Below are positions 32,778 through 40,451 of a DNA stretch of 41,531 bases, piece by piece. The DNA is from Chloroflexota bacterium. GTDB lineage: Bacteria; Chloroflexota; Anaerolineae; JAAEKA01. The notes beneath the pieces were generated by a model that worked only from the letters and a program-made list of their open reading frames with translations, made no database searches and had not been told where the DNA came from. The position numbers were made by a program, and so were the translations under genes. Location of the stretch: the NCBI GenBank assembly GCA_034717495.1, contig JAYELL010000044.1, forward strand, positions 1 to 41,531, in the 5' to 3' direction. Every line of letters begins with the position of its first letter. Position 1 is the stretch's first letter.

Positions 32778-34472
32778 CTATTGTACGTAACCAAGGCCGC
32801 GCAGGCGCTCGTCGATCAACAGTTGCTGCCCGCTGTCATAGTCGGTGCCCGACCCGGTCTCACCTGTTCCCTGGGCAAAGTGTACCGGATGCTCAGCCAG
32901 CCAGTCCTCCTGGAACGCTTCTGCCAATACCCGACCATCCATATCATCGGGCACCTGCAGCCCAAGGTAGTGAAGTATCGTCGGTGCCAGATCCCACAGG
33001 ATGCCCTCCTGGAACTGGGAATCGGGGTGGATGCCGGGCCCTGACAATACGAAAATACCGTGAAGTCGATGGCCACCGTTGTTAAGGTTGGGGCTCAGTG
33101 GCCGGACCGGTGGCGGCGCCTGACCTGCCTGTGGCAAATAGATGCCCCGGATGACGCGCGTTTCTTGCCAGCGGATAAGGATATCGGGCGATTTGTGCAG
33201 GTTCGGCCCGTGATAAACAGCTTCCCTTCTGATTGCCTGCTTCAACACCGGCTCATGATCCTGCAGGTCGCGGCTGGCATGGAGTTTTTCGATGATCTCG
33301 TCGCGCAGTGCCTGGTACTGCGATGGCGGCACGATGCCACCCGGCTCGCGCCCTTCCAGGTTTATCCACAGATCATCTCTGGCGCCATAGGCATAGGCCC
33401 GGGTTCGGCTCCAGTCGATGTTGCCAAAGGTCATGGCCATTTCCATCCGCTCACGGACGCCTGGCAACAGTTTCACCAGCTTGAGCTTGGCATCCCGGGA
33501 AAGATTGCGGTCCACTAAATCATATCCCCACCTGAGTGGCATCATGGCGAGCTGTTCGATCTTTTGCACCAGGCCTGTTTCAAGTCCCGCTTCATCCACG
33601 TAGTGCAACAGGCCGATGCTGGCAAGCCAATCGTTGAGGTATTCTGCACCCCGTTGGTTGAACCCCCCGCCGTGGTCGCTCATCAGCATGATGGCAGCGT
33701 CGGGCGCCAGCGATGACAGTTCTCCCACGATTCCGTCCATGCGCCGGTACACCCGCTCGATCGTGTCTCCGAAGCGAACGGCCTCGACGGGATCGTGTTC
33801 CGGGTGGGTTGGATCCATGTCCTTCCAGAAGAAGTGGTGAGCGGCGTCGGTGGCGGTGAAGGTGACGTGGAAGACATCCCAGGAACGGCTGTTCATCAGG
33901 TAGCTTACGTAAGCCAGGCGTTTTTCAGCCGCCTCGAAGATGGCCTGTTCGGCCAGATCGCGTCGCCCCATTTTCATGTAGCTGGGAATACCAGGCTCTA
34001 TGATATAATCGCCAACGTTGGCCTGAAGTTCCTGGATCAACTCTGGTGGGTAACTGAAATTCGGGCTGTCAAGGCCAGGAGCGTCCAGGCCTGCCAATAT
34101 TACTCCCTGGACCGTTTCGGCGGGATAGCTCATGGGCACATTTACCACGCCAACTGTCTTGCCTGCCTGGCTGGCGAGGCGCCACCAACTCTCCCCCTGG
34201 CGAAAGCCACCGTTGAGATAACGTTTGTTGTAGGTGCCCTCGATCCGCTCGTCGAAATAATAGATCCCGTGTTTTCCAGGATTTTTGCCAGTGGCAAAAC
34301 TGCTCCAGGCGGGGGCGCTGTTCTGATTGGGAACCGAGCGAAGGCGCGCGCTCGACCCGGTTTCGATCAACCGGGCGATGTTTGGCAGTTTGCCCTCCGA
34401 TATCCACGGAGTGATCAAGTCGAAGGTGGCCCCGTCCAGGCCGATGATAAGGAGTCTTGGTCCAGATGACAT
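32778..34472 (-). CDS. Alkaline-phosphatase-superfamily enzyme (type I phosphodiesterase-like, cytosolic)
   Basis: About 564 residues. The protein opens with LLIIGLDGATFDLITPW, where Asp13 binds metal and Thr16 is the expected nucleophile. TATDAAHHFFW, IMLMSDHGGGFN (metal Asp/His) and NNGGHRLHGIFVLSGPGI complete the metal site. I see no signal peptide and no membrane helix, so it should act inside the cell. Relatives are called AP-superfamily or nucleotide-pyrophosphatase-like proteins of unknown substrate. I choose ATG 34472; an in-frame TTG at 34556 would add an unlikely 28 residues. Position at the head of the glycan operon suggests processing of a phospho-sugar or polyprenyl intermediate, which is inference. 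Confidence 0.88.
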   Translation of the reverse strand: MSSGPRLLIIGLDGATFDLITPWISEGKLPNIARLIETGSSARLRSVPNQNSAPAWSSFATGKNPGKHGIYYFDERIEGTYNKRYLNGGFRQGESWWRLASQAGKTVGVVNVPMSYPAETVQGVILAGLDAPGLDSPNFSYPPELIQELQANVGDYIIEPGIPSYMKMGRRDLAEQAIFEAAEKRLAYVSYLMNSRSWDVFHVTFTATDAAHHFFWKDMDPTHPEHDPVEAVRFGDTIERVYRRMDGIVGELSSLAPDAAIMLMSDHGGGFNQRGAEYLNDWLASIGLLHYVDEAGLETGLVQKIEQLAMMPLRWGYDLVDRNLSRDAKLKLVKLLPGVRERMEMAMTFGNIDWSRTRAYAYGARDDLWINLEGREPGGIVPPSQYQALRDEIIEKLHASRDLQDHEPVLKQAIRREAVYHGPNLHKSPDILIRWQETRVIRGIYLPQAGQAPPPVRPLSPNLNNGGHRLHGIFVLSGPGIHPDSQFQEGILWDLAPTILHYLGLQVPDDMDGRVLAEAFQEDWLAEHPVHFAQGTGETGSGTDYDSGQQLLIDERLRGLGYVQ

Positions 34473-34594
34473 AGATGGTTTTCCCGCAATCTGGAAAAAG
34501 GCCCAACCGGCGGCATGGCCTCCCTGCCAGGATAAACAGGCCCGAATTCCAGACAAACGGAGGCGACACGAATATGCCTCCCTCGCAAGCCTTC

Positions 34595-34623
34595 ATTATA
34601 GCCGCGCCTACGGGCTGGGACAA
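34595..34623 (-). promoter_or_regulatory. Predicted promoter of the glycan operon
   Basis: On the minus strand TTGTCC (34618-34623), 17 nt, then a perfect TATAAT (34595-34600) lie about 120 bp before the first gene. No comparably good promoter was noticed further down the operon. Confidence 0.6.
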
Positions 34624-34641
34624 GCTTTGAAGAACCAGTGA

Positions 34642-35472
34642 TCAACCAGCGTTTTGCCACGCAACCATGAGATCTGGCAATCCCGGGAAAACATGGGTTG
34701 GCGGCGGGTTGGCCGCGGCGAATTCCTCCGCCGTCGTGATGCCAGTCAAAACCGCTGCTGTGCGAAGACCCGCTTGATGCCCTCCCAGAATGTCGGTCTC
34801 ATAGCGATCGCCCACCATGACAGTCTCCCCGGGATGCCGGCCGATGCGCTCCAACGCCTGAAGGAACATCTCCGGCTGCGGTTTACCGATGAAAACGGGG
34901 CTGACGTCGGTGGCCGTTTCCAGCAGAGCGATGATCGACCCGGCACCCGGCACGATTCCCCTCTCCTCGGGATAGGAACGGTCGGGATTGGTACCGATGA
35001 AGGGGCAGCCGCGCCGAATTGCCAGGGCAGCCTCTGCCAGCTTCGGATAGTTGATCGCCAGGTCCATCGAAGCTACCACCAGATCGGTCTCCCGGTAATC
35101 ATCGACGATTTCATAGCCAGCGTCCTGCAGGGCAACCGCCAGGCCTTCCATTCCCACGATCAGGATTCGACTCCCGGCCGGATAGCGGTCGCCGAGCCAT
35201 TGGGCAGTGGCCTGCGCCGATGTGAAGATATGCTCCGGCGCTATGGCAAAGCCCAGCGCGGTCAGCTTTTCGGCCATGTTCCGGGGTGTGCGAGTGGCGT
35301 TGTTGGTCAGCAGGAGATAGGGAGTGTTGCTATCTGCCAGGAGGGTGAGAAACTCTTGAGCGCCGGGCAAGGGTTGCGCGCCGCGGTATAGAACGCCATC
35401 GCCGTCCAGCAGGAAGGCTTCTGCGGAAAAAGAGTCTCGGTTTACAAGTGAATTCAAAAGGTTAGAAGTCAT
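34642..35472 (-). CDS. HAD-superfamily IIA phosphatase (NagD-like)
   Basis: The 276-residue protein has HAD motif I FLLDGDGVL (nucleophile Asp23, Asp25), motif II LLTNNATRTPRNMAEKL, motif III lysine in FIGKPQPEMF and motif IV MVGDRYETDILGG. The cap between motifs II and III (YEIVDDYRETDLVVASMD) marks subclass IIA, which includes NagD and phosphoglycolate/4-nitrophenyl phosphatases. The likely role is clearing phosphorylated metabolites. No strong ribosome site is seen before the ATG. It is on the same strand as the glycan operon but is separated from it by the operon promoter. Confidence 0.93.
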   Translation of the reverse strand: MTSNLLNSLVNRDSFSAEAFLLDGDGVLYRGAQPLPGAQEFLTLLADSNTPYLLLTNNATRTPRNMAEKLTALGFAIAPEHIFTSAQATAQWLGDRYPAGSRILIVGMEGLAVALQDAGYEIVDDYRETDLVVASMDLAINYPKLAEAALAIRRGCPFIGTNPDRSYPEERGIVPGAGSIIALLETATDVSPVFIGKPQPEMFLQALERIGRHPGETVMVGDRYETDILGGHQAGLRTAAVLTGITTAEEFAAANPPPTHVFPGLPDLMVAWQNAG

Positions 35473-35585
35473 TTTTGATGGATTCCACTGGCTTTCGAGA
35501 ATGCTTGAGTTTGGCTTGCAGCATCACAGGGCCATTCAGGTACTGCAAGATGAAACGACTGGATATGAGTCAAAAAAGGGCCTGG

Positions 35586-35876
35586 CTAATCGGAGGTGGC
35601 GTTGGACGAATCTTCCGCCTCGGCGGCCTGCTGAACCTCTGCCAGATCAGCTTCGACGTCGCAGGCAGCGGTCGCTACGGCCCAGGCTACCAATCCCCAA
35701 CTGCCGGCGGAAATCCCCAGTGCCAGAAGAATGCTCAATGGATTGAGGGGAACATTGCCTCGCGCGATTCCCACAAGGGCCAGGACCAGGGCCAACGTTG
35801 CGGCGGCCAGGCCGATTTTGACCGGGCCTGAGAAACGCCCAAGGGATGACCTGTTCGAACTGTTTGCTGTGCTCAT
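35586..35876 (-). CDS. Small two-helix membrane protein, unknown function
   Basis: 96 residues: a polar Ser/Asn-rich N-terminus, membrane helix 1 (VKIGLAAATLALVLALVGIA, about 19-38), a short proline-containing loop, membrane helix 2 (ILLALGISAGSWGLVAWAVA, about 49-68) and an acidic tail. I do not recognise a family. The hydrophobic pattern and clean start and stop support a real gene. It follows the AbrB-like gene by 32 nt, through a heptamer repeat. Confidence 0.6.
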   Translation of the reverse strand: MSTANSSNRSSLGRFSGPVKIGLAAATLALVLALVGIARGNVPLNPLSILLALGISAGSWGLVAWAVATAACDVEADLAEVQQAAEAEDSSNATSD

Positions 35877-35890
35877 TGAAGACCTGTCTA

Positions 35891-35925
35891 ATAGTCAATA
35901 ACCGATTGTCAATTGTCAATGGAGG
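35891..35925. repeat. Heptamer short tandem repeat (ATTGTCA-like)
   Basis: Five in-phase 7-bp units: ATAGTCA, ATAACCG, ATTGTCA, ATTGTCA, ATGGAGG. The unit is that of the array at 181-215, about 35.7 kb away. It overlaps the last codons and stop of the AbrB-like gene, so it has contributed coding sequence. Confidence 0.65.
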
Positions 35926-36190
35926 CGTCGGGGTCGCCACGTTCTGCCCATGGGAAGCGGATCTGGCAAGAATCGACCTCGTCCAGGTCGAAATCCTCGG
36001 GAGCAGGCAGCGTCTCACTGTGCAACAGGAGGTATTCCTCGTAGTTCTCCGGACTCCGACTCAGTTGCACGCCGGGCCCACGTATCACGAAAAAGACAGC
36101 ATCGCCGGAATTGACACCTAACACATCCATGACCTCGGGGGGCAGGACGATCCGGTTGCGGGTACCGACTTTCGCTACACGTATGCGCAT
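35909..36190 (-). CDS. AbrB/SpoVT-like DNA-binding domain protein
   Basis: The 93-residue protein has an N-terminal swapped-hairpin AbrB domain (about 3-48: VAKVGTRNRIVLPPEVMDVL, then GDAVFFVIR). An acidic tail follows. Such domains act as transition-state regulators or antitoxins; no toxin gene is adjacent, so it is an orphan. GGAGG lies 7 nt before the ATG. It follows recJ by 28 nt and may be read with it. The C-terminus (SIDN) is encoded by the heptamer array. Confidence 0.85.
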   Translation of the reverse strand: MRIRVAKVGTRNRIVLPPEVMDVLGVNSGDAVFFVIRGPGVQLSRSPENYEEYLLLHSETLPAPEDFDLDEVDSCQIRFPWAERGDPDASIDN

Positions 36191-36218
36191 TTTTTGCCTC
36201 CGTTGTACATTGCAGGCG

Positions 36219-37967
36219 TCAGGAATCCGGCCTTAGATCGTGTACGACCAATTGAAGCCGTCGTTGGTTATTCCAGATGTTTTCATCCAGCGAGTAGACC
36301 AGGTCCACGCGGCTTTTCAGGTGTCCGAACCAATGGCCCTGGCGAAATGCGATGGCGTCCCAGATTTTTTGGCTACGCGGCCCGGCCTCCGGATCACTGA
36401 CCGACAGCTTGAGGTGGGCGCCTTCGCTGCCTACCTGGCGCGCCCCGCGCACCTGCAACCCCCGGCTTAGCAGCAATGGCTGAGGATTGAGGATTCCCGT
36501 TGGCTCCAGTTGCTGTAATAATCCCCAGGTGGCCCAATCGAGGTCGCCCAGGAGGACCTCTTTGTCGATAACGAGACTCGGTTTCAGGTCCCTGTCCGCC
36601 AGTTCTTCGGCCGCGATATCCTGCAACATGGCACGGAAAGCGTCCAGGTTGCAGTTCTCGACGGTAAAGCCGGCCGCGGCAGCGTGGCCGCCATGGCGGA
36701 CCAGCAGGCCCGCTTCGGCGCAGCGATCTAGCGCTTTGGTGATATTGAATTCGGGGATGCTGCGCGCGCTGCCCCGGCTGCATTCATCGCCCAGTTCCAA
36801 CACAAGGGCTGGCCGGTAGTAGGCCTCTGCCAGGCGGCCCGCCACCAGGCCGACGACGCCTGACTTGAAATTCTTCTCAGCCACCATGTAAAGATAAGCG
36901 TCCGAATCCCTGGCCTCGATCTGCTCTTGAGCCTCTTTCAGAGCCGCCGCGGTTAAATCCTGGCGCTGCCGGTTGAGTCCGTCCAGTTGCAGTGCCAGTT
37001 CCGTTGCCCTGAGCACGTCGTCTGTGCTGAGCAACTCATAGCTAAGCATAGCGCTATCGATCCTGCCAGCCGCATTCAGACGGGGTCCTATCACGTAGCC
37101 GATCGTGCCGGAGGTGACCTGGCCGGGCGCGATGCCGGCCAACGACATGATCGCCTGCAGGCCTGGCCGGGGCGCTTGATTGATGCGTTCCAGGCCACGA
37201 CGAACCAGCCAACGATTTTCGTCGAGCAAGGGCGCCAGATCGGCTACCGTGCCAATAGCCACCAGATCCAGCAGGTCCCCCTCGTCCAATGTCACCGTCA
37301 GGTCATCCCGAATCGGAACCTGGTGGTGGGAGCGCAGCAGCGCCTGGGCAAGCCTGAAAGCAATGCCAACGCCGGCCAGCCCCTTGAACTCGTAGCGGCA
37401 GACAGGTTGCTTCGGATCAAGGGCAGCCAGAGCGGGTGGCAACGCTGGACCCACCGAGTGATGATCGGTGATGATCACATCCATGCCCAGGCTGTTGGCG
37501 TAGGCGACTTCGTCTACCGCCCGGATACCGCAGTCAACCGTGATGAGAAGATCGCATCCTTCGCCGGCCAGTTGGGTCAGGGTGTCCTTGTTAAGCCCGT
37601 ATCCCTCGTCCACCCGATGGGGAATGTAGGGTTCTACCCTGGCTCCCAGCGCGTTGAGCGTTTGCACCATCAGAGCGGTAGCCGTGACGCCATCGGCGTC
37701 GAAGTCGCCATAGATAACGCAACGTTCGCCGCGGCGAATGGCGTCGCGTATGCGCGTCACAGCTTGGCTCATGCCCGCCATTTGAAAGGGGTTTTCCGCA
37801 CGTGCCTCGCCGTCCAGGAAGGCATCGACTCTATCAGAATCGGTTATCCCCCTGTTGACGAGCAGCTGCAGGATCAAAGGAGGCACATGGGGCAAACGGG
37901 CCAGGACTTCTTCGGGAACCGGGTCGGGAAGGTTCCATTGTTTTTCTTGTAGTTTCATGGATTGCAT
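36219..37967 (-). CDS. recJ: Single-stranded-DNA-specific exonuclease RecJ
   Basis: This is a 5'-3' ssDNA exonuclease of recombination and mismatch/base-excision repair. The 582-residue protein carries the DHH-family motifs YGDFDADG (86-93; Asp88, Asp90, Asp92), LLITVDCGI (Asp146), ITDHHSVG (Asp168, His169, His170) and the DHHA1 motif RHGGHAAAAGFTV. A C-terminal OB-like domain follows. The length is standard. The start may be ATG 37967 or ATG 37958; neither has a strong ribosome site. The promoter at 38003-38031 is divergent from that of the zinc-finger gene. Confidence 0.95.
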   Translation of the reverse strand: MQSMKLQEKQWNLPDPVPEEVLARLPHVPPLILQLLVNRGITDSDRVDAFLDGEARAENPFQMAGMSQAVTRIRDAIRRGERCVIYGDFDADGVTATALMVQTLNALGARVEPYIPHRVDEGYGLNKDTLTQLAGEGCDLLITVDCGIRAVDEVAYANSLGMDVIITDHHSVGPALPPALAALDPKQPVCRYEFKGLAGVGIAFRLAQALLRSHHQVPIRDDLTVTLDEGDLLDLVAIGTVADLAPLLDENRWLVRRGLERINQAPRPGLQAIMSLAGIAPGQVTSGTIGYVIGPRLNAAGRIDSAMLSYELLSTDDVLRATELALQLDGLNRQRQDLTAAALKEAQEQIEARDSDAYLYMVAEKNFKSGVVGLVAGRLAEAYYRPALVLELGDECSRGSARSIPEFNITKALDRCAEAGLLVRHGGHAAAAGFTVENCNLDAFRAMLQDIAAEELADRDLKPSLVIDKEVLLGDLDWATWGLLQQLEPTGILNPQPLLLSRGLQVRGARQVGSEGAHLKLSVSDPEAGPRSQKIWDAIAFRQGHWFGHLKSRVDLVYSLDENIWNNQRRLQLVVHDLRPDS

Positions 37968-38002
37968 CAGGTCCGGATGGCATTTCGCCAGTGTATGGAC
38001 AG

Positions 38003-38031
38003 ATTATAGCCTACGTCGCAAAAACGGGCAA
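38003..38031 (-). promoter_or_regulatory. Predicted promoter of recJ
   Basis: On the minus strand TTGCCC (38026-38031), 17 nt, then TATAAT (38003-38008), about 35 bp before the start codon. Hexamers and spacing are identical to the glgP promoter. Confidence 0.65.
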
Positions 38032-38050
38032 CGTGGGTATGATATGATCA

Positions 38051-38079
38051 TTGACTCTGCCGCCAACTCGTGGTATAAA
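38051..38079 (+). promoter_or_regulatory. Predicted promoter of the zinc-finger/upp/dCMP deaminase operon
   Basis: TTGACT (38051-38056), 17 nt, TATAAA (38074-38079): one mismatch in each hexamer with ideal spacing. The leader to the first ATG is about 130 nt. The promoter lies back-to-back with that of recJ. Confidence 0.7.
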
Positions 38080-38216
38080 TTAGCACCATCTAAAACAATG
38101 GTTGATCCGCGTGCCAGGCGTTCCTGCCTGCTTTGGGTTGTGTGGAGCGTGCGGCGCAGCCGGGTGTTCAGGCTTGAGACTGACACTCGTTTTGAGAAAG
38201 GAACCGGGGCGACAAG

Positions 38217-38585
38217 ATGCGACAGATTGATACCAGTGCCGAGCGTGAACAGCTGGAAAAGGAAAAGCTGGAAGTACTCGACGACATTGAACACATTCGC
38301 GAGTGGTTGCAGGGTGAAGTGGATGCAGATGTTGACGAGGGCGATCCTGACCTGGCGGAACGGGAGAAAAATCTTGCGCTGCTCGTGGCCATGGAACGGC
38401 GGCTCGAGTCCATCAATACTGCCCTGCGAGCCATCGAAAAAGGCCGCTACGGCATCTGCGAACGATGCGGCCAACAGATCGATCCCGCCCGGTTGGAAGT
38501 TCGACCCGATGCAATCATGTGCCTGGATTGCCAGCGCGAGATTGAGCGCATTGCCAAACGTTCATCCCACCAATACAGCCGTTGA
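38217..38585 (+). CDS. DksA/TraR-type C4 zinc-finger protein
   Basis: A 122-residue protein with an acidic, coiled-coil-prone N-terminal half (about 8-75) and a C4 zinc finger: CERCG (Cys81, Cys84) and CLDCQ (Cys102, Cys105). The usual DksA family arrangement is recognisable ([19 protein letters not shown]). DksA binds the RNA polymerase secondary channel and alters transcription with ppGpp. Whether this short relative does so is unknown: the coiled-coil tip here is acidic ([12 protein letters not shown]) and includes possible DxxD-like acidic residues. A GAAAGGAA site precedes the ATG. It heads an operon with upp. Confidence 0.85.
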   Translation: MRQIDTSAEREQLEKEKLEVLDDIEHIREWLQGEVDADVDEGDPDLAEREKNLALLVAMERRLESINTALRAIEKGRYGICERCGQQIDPARLEVRPDAIMCLDCQREIERIAKRSSHQYSR

Positions 38586-38614
38586 CATCACACCCTGGGA
38601 TCGGAGAGAGTAAA

Positions 38615-39241
38615 GTGGCTGACGTTCACGTTTCCAACCATCCATTGATCAGACACAAGCTCACCTTGTTGCGCGATAAACGCACCGAGCCGAAGAAATT
38701 TCGCGAGCTGGTGCGGGAGTTGGCCATTCTACTGGCATATGAAGCTACGCAGGACCTGGGGGTATCCTCCGCCACCGTTGAGACTCCCATGGGCCTGGCA
38801 GATGGGCATGTACTGACCGAAAACATCGGTCTTGTACCGGTGCTGCGGGCCGGTCTCGGTATGGTCGAGGGAATCTGGGAGATGATGCCCTCCGCGGAGG
38901 TCTGGCACATCGGACTCTATCGCGATGAACGCACATTGCGTCCCGTCGAGTACTACAACAAGCTGCCGGTCGCGCCCACCGTTCAGGTTTGCCTGATCCT
39001 GGACCCGATGCTGGCGACCGGCGGATCGGCTTCCGCGACGGTCGATATCCTCAAGAAATGGGGCGCTCAGCGGATAAAGTTTGTGGGCATCATTGCTGCT
39101 CCCGAGGGCATTGAAAGGCTGTCCGGCGCCCATCCGGATGTGCCGATTCATCTGGCAGCGGTCGACGACCGGCTTAACGAGATCGGCTACATCGTGCCTG
39201 GCCTGGGCGATGCTGGCGACCGGCAGTTCGGGACCGGGTGA
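38615..39241 (+). CDS. upp: Uracil phosphoribosyltransferase
   Basis: Converts uracil and PRPP to UMP in pyrimidine salvage. With GTG 38615 as start the protein is 208 residues, the usual size. That start has GGAGAG 6 nt upstream, whereas an earlier TTG would add 11 unrelated residues. The PRPP-binding motif is [13 protein letters not shown] (128-140). [10 protein letters not shown], and [16 protein letters not shown] at the C-terminus (the uracil-binding loop), are fully conserved. The next gene, dCMP deaminase, starts 30 nt downstream. Confidence 0.96.
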   Translation: MADVHVSNHPLIRHKLTLLRDKRTEPKKFRELVRELAILLAYEATQDLGVSSATVETPMGLADGHVLTENIGLVPVLRAGLGMVEGIWEMMPSAEVWHIGLYRDERTLRPVEYYNKLPVAPTVQVCLILDPMLATGGSASATVDILKKWGAQRIKFVGIIAAPEGIERLSGAHPDVPIHLAAVDDRLNEIGYIVPGLGDAGDRQFGTG

Positions 39242-39271
39242 TTGACTCCGCGCGATGCTTCGAGAAGTCAA

Positions 39272-39727
39272 ATGGCTGAGATAAGTCACAAACGTCCCCC
39301 ATGGAACGACTATTTCATGGGCATTACCTTTCAGGTCGCCAGGCGCAGTACCTGCGATCGAGCGCGGGTAGGAGCGATCGTCGTCAAGGACCGTCGGATA
39401 CTCACCACGGGCTACAACGGATCGCCGGCCGGTTTACCCCATTGCGACGACATCGGTCATTTGATAGTGGATGGGCACTGTGTACGAACACTGCATGCCG
39501 AGCAAAATGCCATCATTCAGGGAGCTCAGCATGGGGTCACGCTGCGGGGCGGCACTCTCTACGTTACCCACCAACCCTGCCTCACCTGTGCCAAGATGAT
39601 CATCAATGCAGGGCTGGTACGGGTGGTCTACGCTGGACACTACCCGGATGAGAACTCGGTGGCATTTCTGGCCCAGGCGGGCGTCGCACTGCAGAAATAT
39701 GATGGGCCTGTTGAGAACAGCGACTGA
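39272..39727 (+). CDS. dCMP deaminase (ComEB-like)
   Basis: The 151-residue cytidine/deoxycytidylate deaminase converts dCMP to dUMP, feeding thymidylate synthesis. The zinc site is LHAEQNAI (His75, catalytic Glu77) and PCLTCAKMI (Cys103, Cys106). RPPWNDYFMGITFQVARRSTC at the N-terminus and TTGYNGSPAGLPHC are typical of the dCMP-specific group. ATG 39272 is chosen over TTG 39242, which would add 10 non-family residues. Together with upp it forms a short pyrimidine-salvage unit. Confidence 0.93.
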   Translation: MAEISHKRPPWNDYFMGITFQVARRSTCDRARVGAIVVKDRRILTTGYNGSPAGLPHCDDIGHLIVDGHCVRTLHAEQNAIIQGAQHGVTLRGGTLYVTHQPCLTCAKMIINAGLVRVVYAGHYPDENSVAFLAQAGVALQKYDGPVENSD

Positions 39728-39777
39728 ACAAACCGTTTCCGTCACTGCCCCAGTTGCAGCGCTCCTGTCGTTTGCAG

Positions 39778-40272
39778 TCAGTCGTCGCAGCAATCGATGC
39801 GCCGTTGACGGCGCTCCAGGCGCCATTTTCGACGTTGTTCCGCCTCGAGATAGCGGCGTTGTTGGGCGTCGGTTTCCGGTTCCAGAGGTGGCACCGGCAC
39901 CTTGTTCCCGTGCTTATCCAGGGCAACGAAGGTCAGATAGGCGGTCGCCGTGTGCCGCCGTTCGCCAGTAAGTGGGTTCTCCGATTCAACCTTGACGCCC
40001 ACCTCCATCGAAGAGCCGAACGCCCGATTGACCTGGGCCTGCAGGACGAGCACCTCTCCCACATAGGCAGGCGCCAGGAAATGCAGGTCGTCCATGGAGG
40101 CGGTCACGGCGACCTGGCGTGCATGTCGCATGGCTGCCACGCCGGCACAGAGATCGATCCAGGCTGCCACCTGTCCACCAAACACCGTGCCCAGCGGATT
40201 GGCATGGGATGGCAGGATGATCTGGGTCGTCTCCACAGCGGATTCGGATGCTTTCTTTCCAACGTTTGACAT
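39778..40272 (-). CDS. Acyl-CoA thioesterase (hotdog fold, YciA/BACH-like)
   Basis: The 164-residue hotdog-fold protein contains SHANPLGTVFGGQVAAWIDL, with the active-site Asp and the HANxxGxxFGG pattern of acyl-CoA hydrolases. DDLHFLAPAYVGEVLVLQAQV and ERRHTATAYLTFVALD follow. It should hydrolyse acyl-CoA in the cytosol; chain-length preference is not readable. The last ~35 residues are a charged tail (QQRRYLEAEQRRKWRLERRQ) likely to be helical. It converges with the dCMP deaminase gene and diverges from the formimidoyltransferase gene across the octamer array. Confidence 0.92.
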   Translation of the reverse strand: MSNVGKKASESAVETTQIILPSHANPLGTVFGGQVAAWIDLCAGVAAMRHARQVAVTASMDDLHFLAPAYVGEVLVLQAQVNRAFGSSMEVGVKVESENPLTGERRHTATAYLTFVALDKHGNKVPVPPLEPETDAQQRRYLEAEQRRKWRLERRQRRIDCCDD

Positions 40273-40294
40273 AGTTCCGCACCTGTTACCTTGC

Positions 40295-40414
40295 CTACTT
40301 GTCTACCTGTCTACTTATTTACTTGTCTACCTGTCTACCTGTCTACCTGTCTACTTGTCTACTTATCTACTTATCTACTTATCTACCTATCTACCTGTCT
40401 ACTTATCTACCTCC
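40295..40414. repeat. 15-unit octamer tandem repeat (CTACYTRT)
   Basis: Fifteen contiguous 8-bp units run from 40295 to 40414. Most are CTACCTGT, CTACTTGT or CTACTTAT; the exceptions are TTACTTGT (fourth), CTACCTAT (twelfth) and CTACCTCC (last). Variation is almost confined to the fifth and seventh bases. The array fills the intergenic gap between divergent genes and stops 37 bp before the ATG of the formimidoyltransferase. It could alter promoter spacing if the copy number varies. Confidence 0.95.
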
Positions 40415-40451
40415 CCATCACTAACCAAGACGAACCCAGGAGAAAAAAGCG

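Noticed and set aside
34001-34014. TATAAT on the plus strand near 34000
   Set aside because: It is inside the minus-strand phosphatase-superfamily gene, with no plus-strand gene downstream and no good -35.
35909-36190. AbrB-like protein as the antitoxin of a toxin-antitoxin pair with the 35586-35876 gene
   Set aside because: The neighbour is a two-helix membrane protein without toxin motifs. A short hydrophobic toxin cannot be excluded, but its acidic tail and length do not favour it.
36987-37952. 321-codon open frame on the plus strand opposite recJ
   Set aside because: Antisense to intact recJ motifs; no ribosome site or domain.
40295-40414. CRISPR array
   Set aside because: Units are 8 bp with no spacers and there are no cas genes. 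This is a simple tandem repeat.
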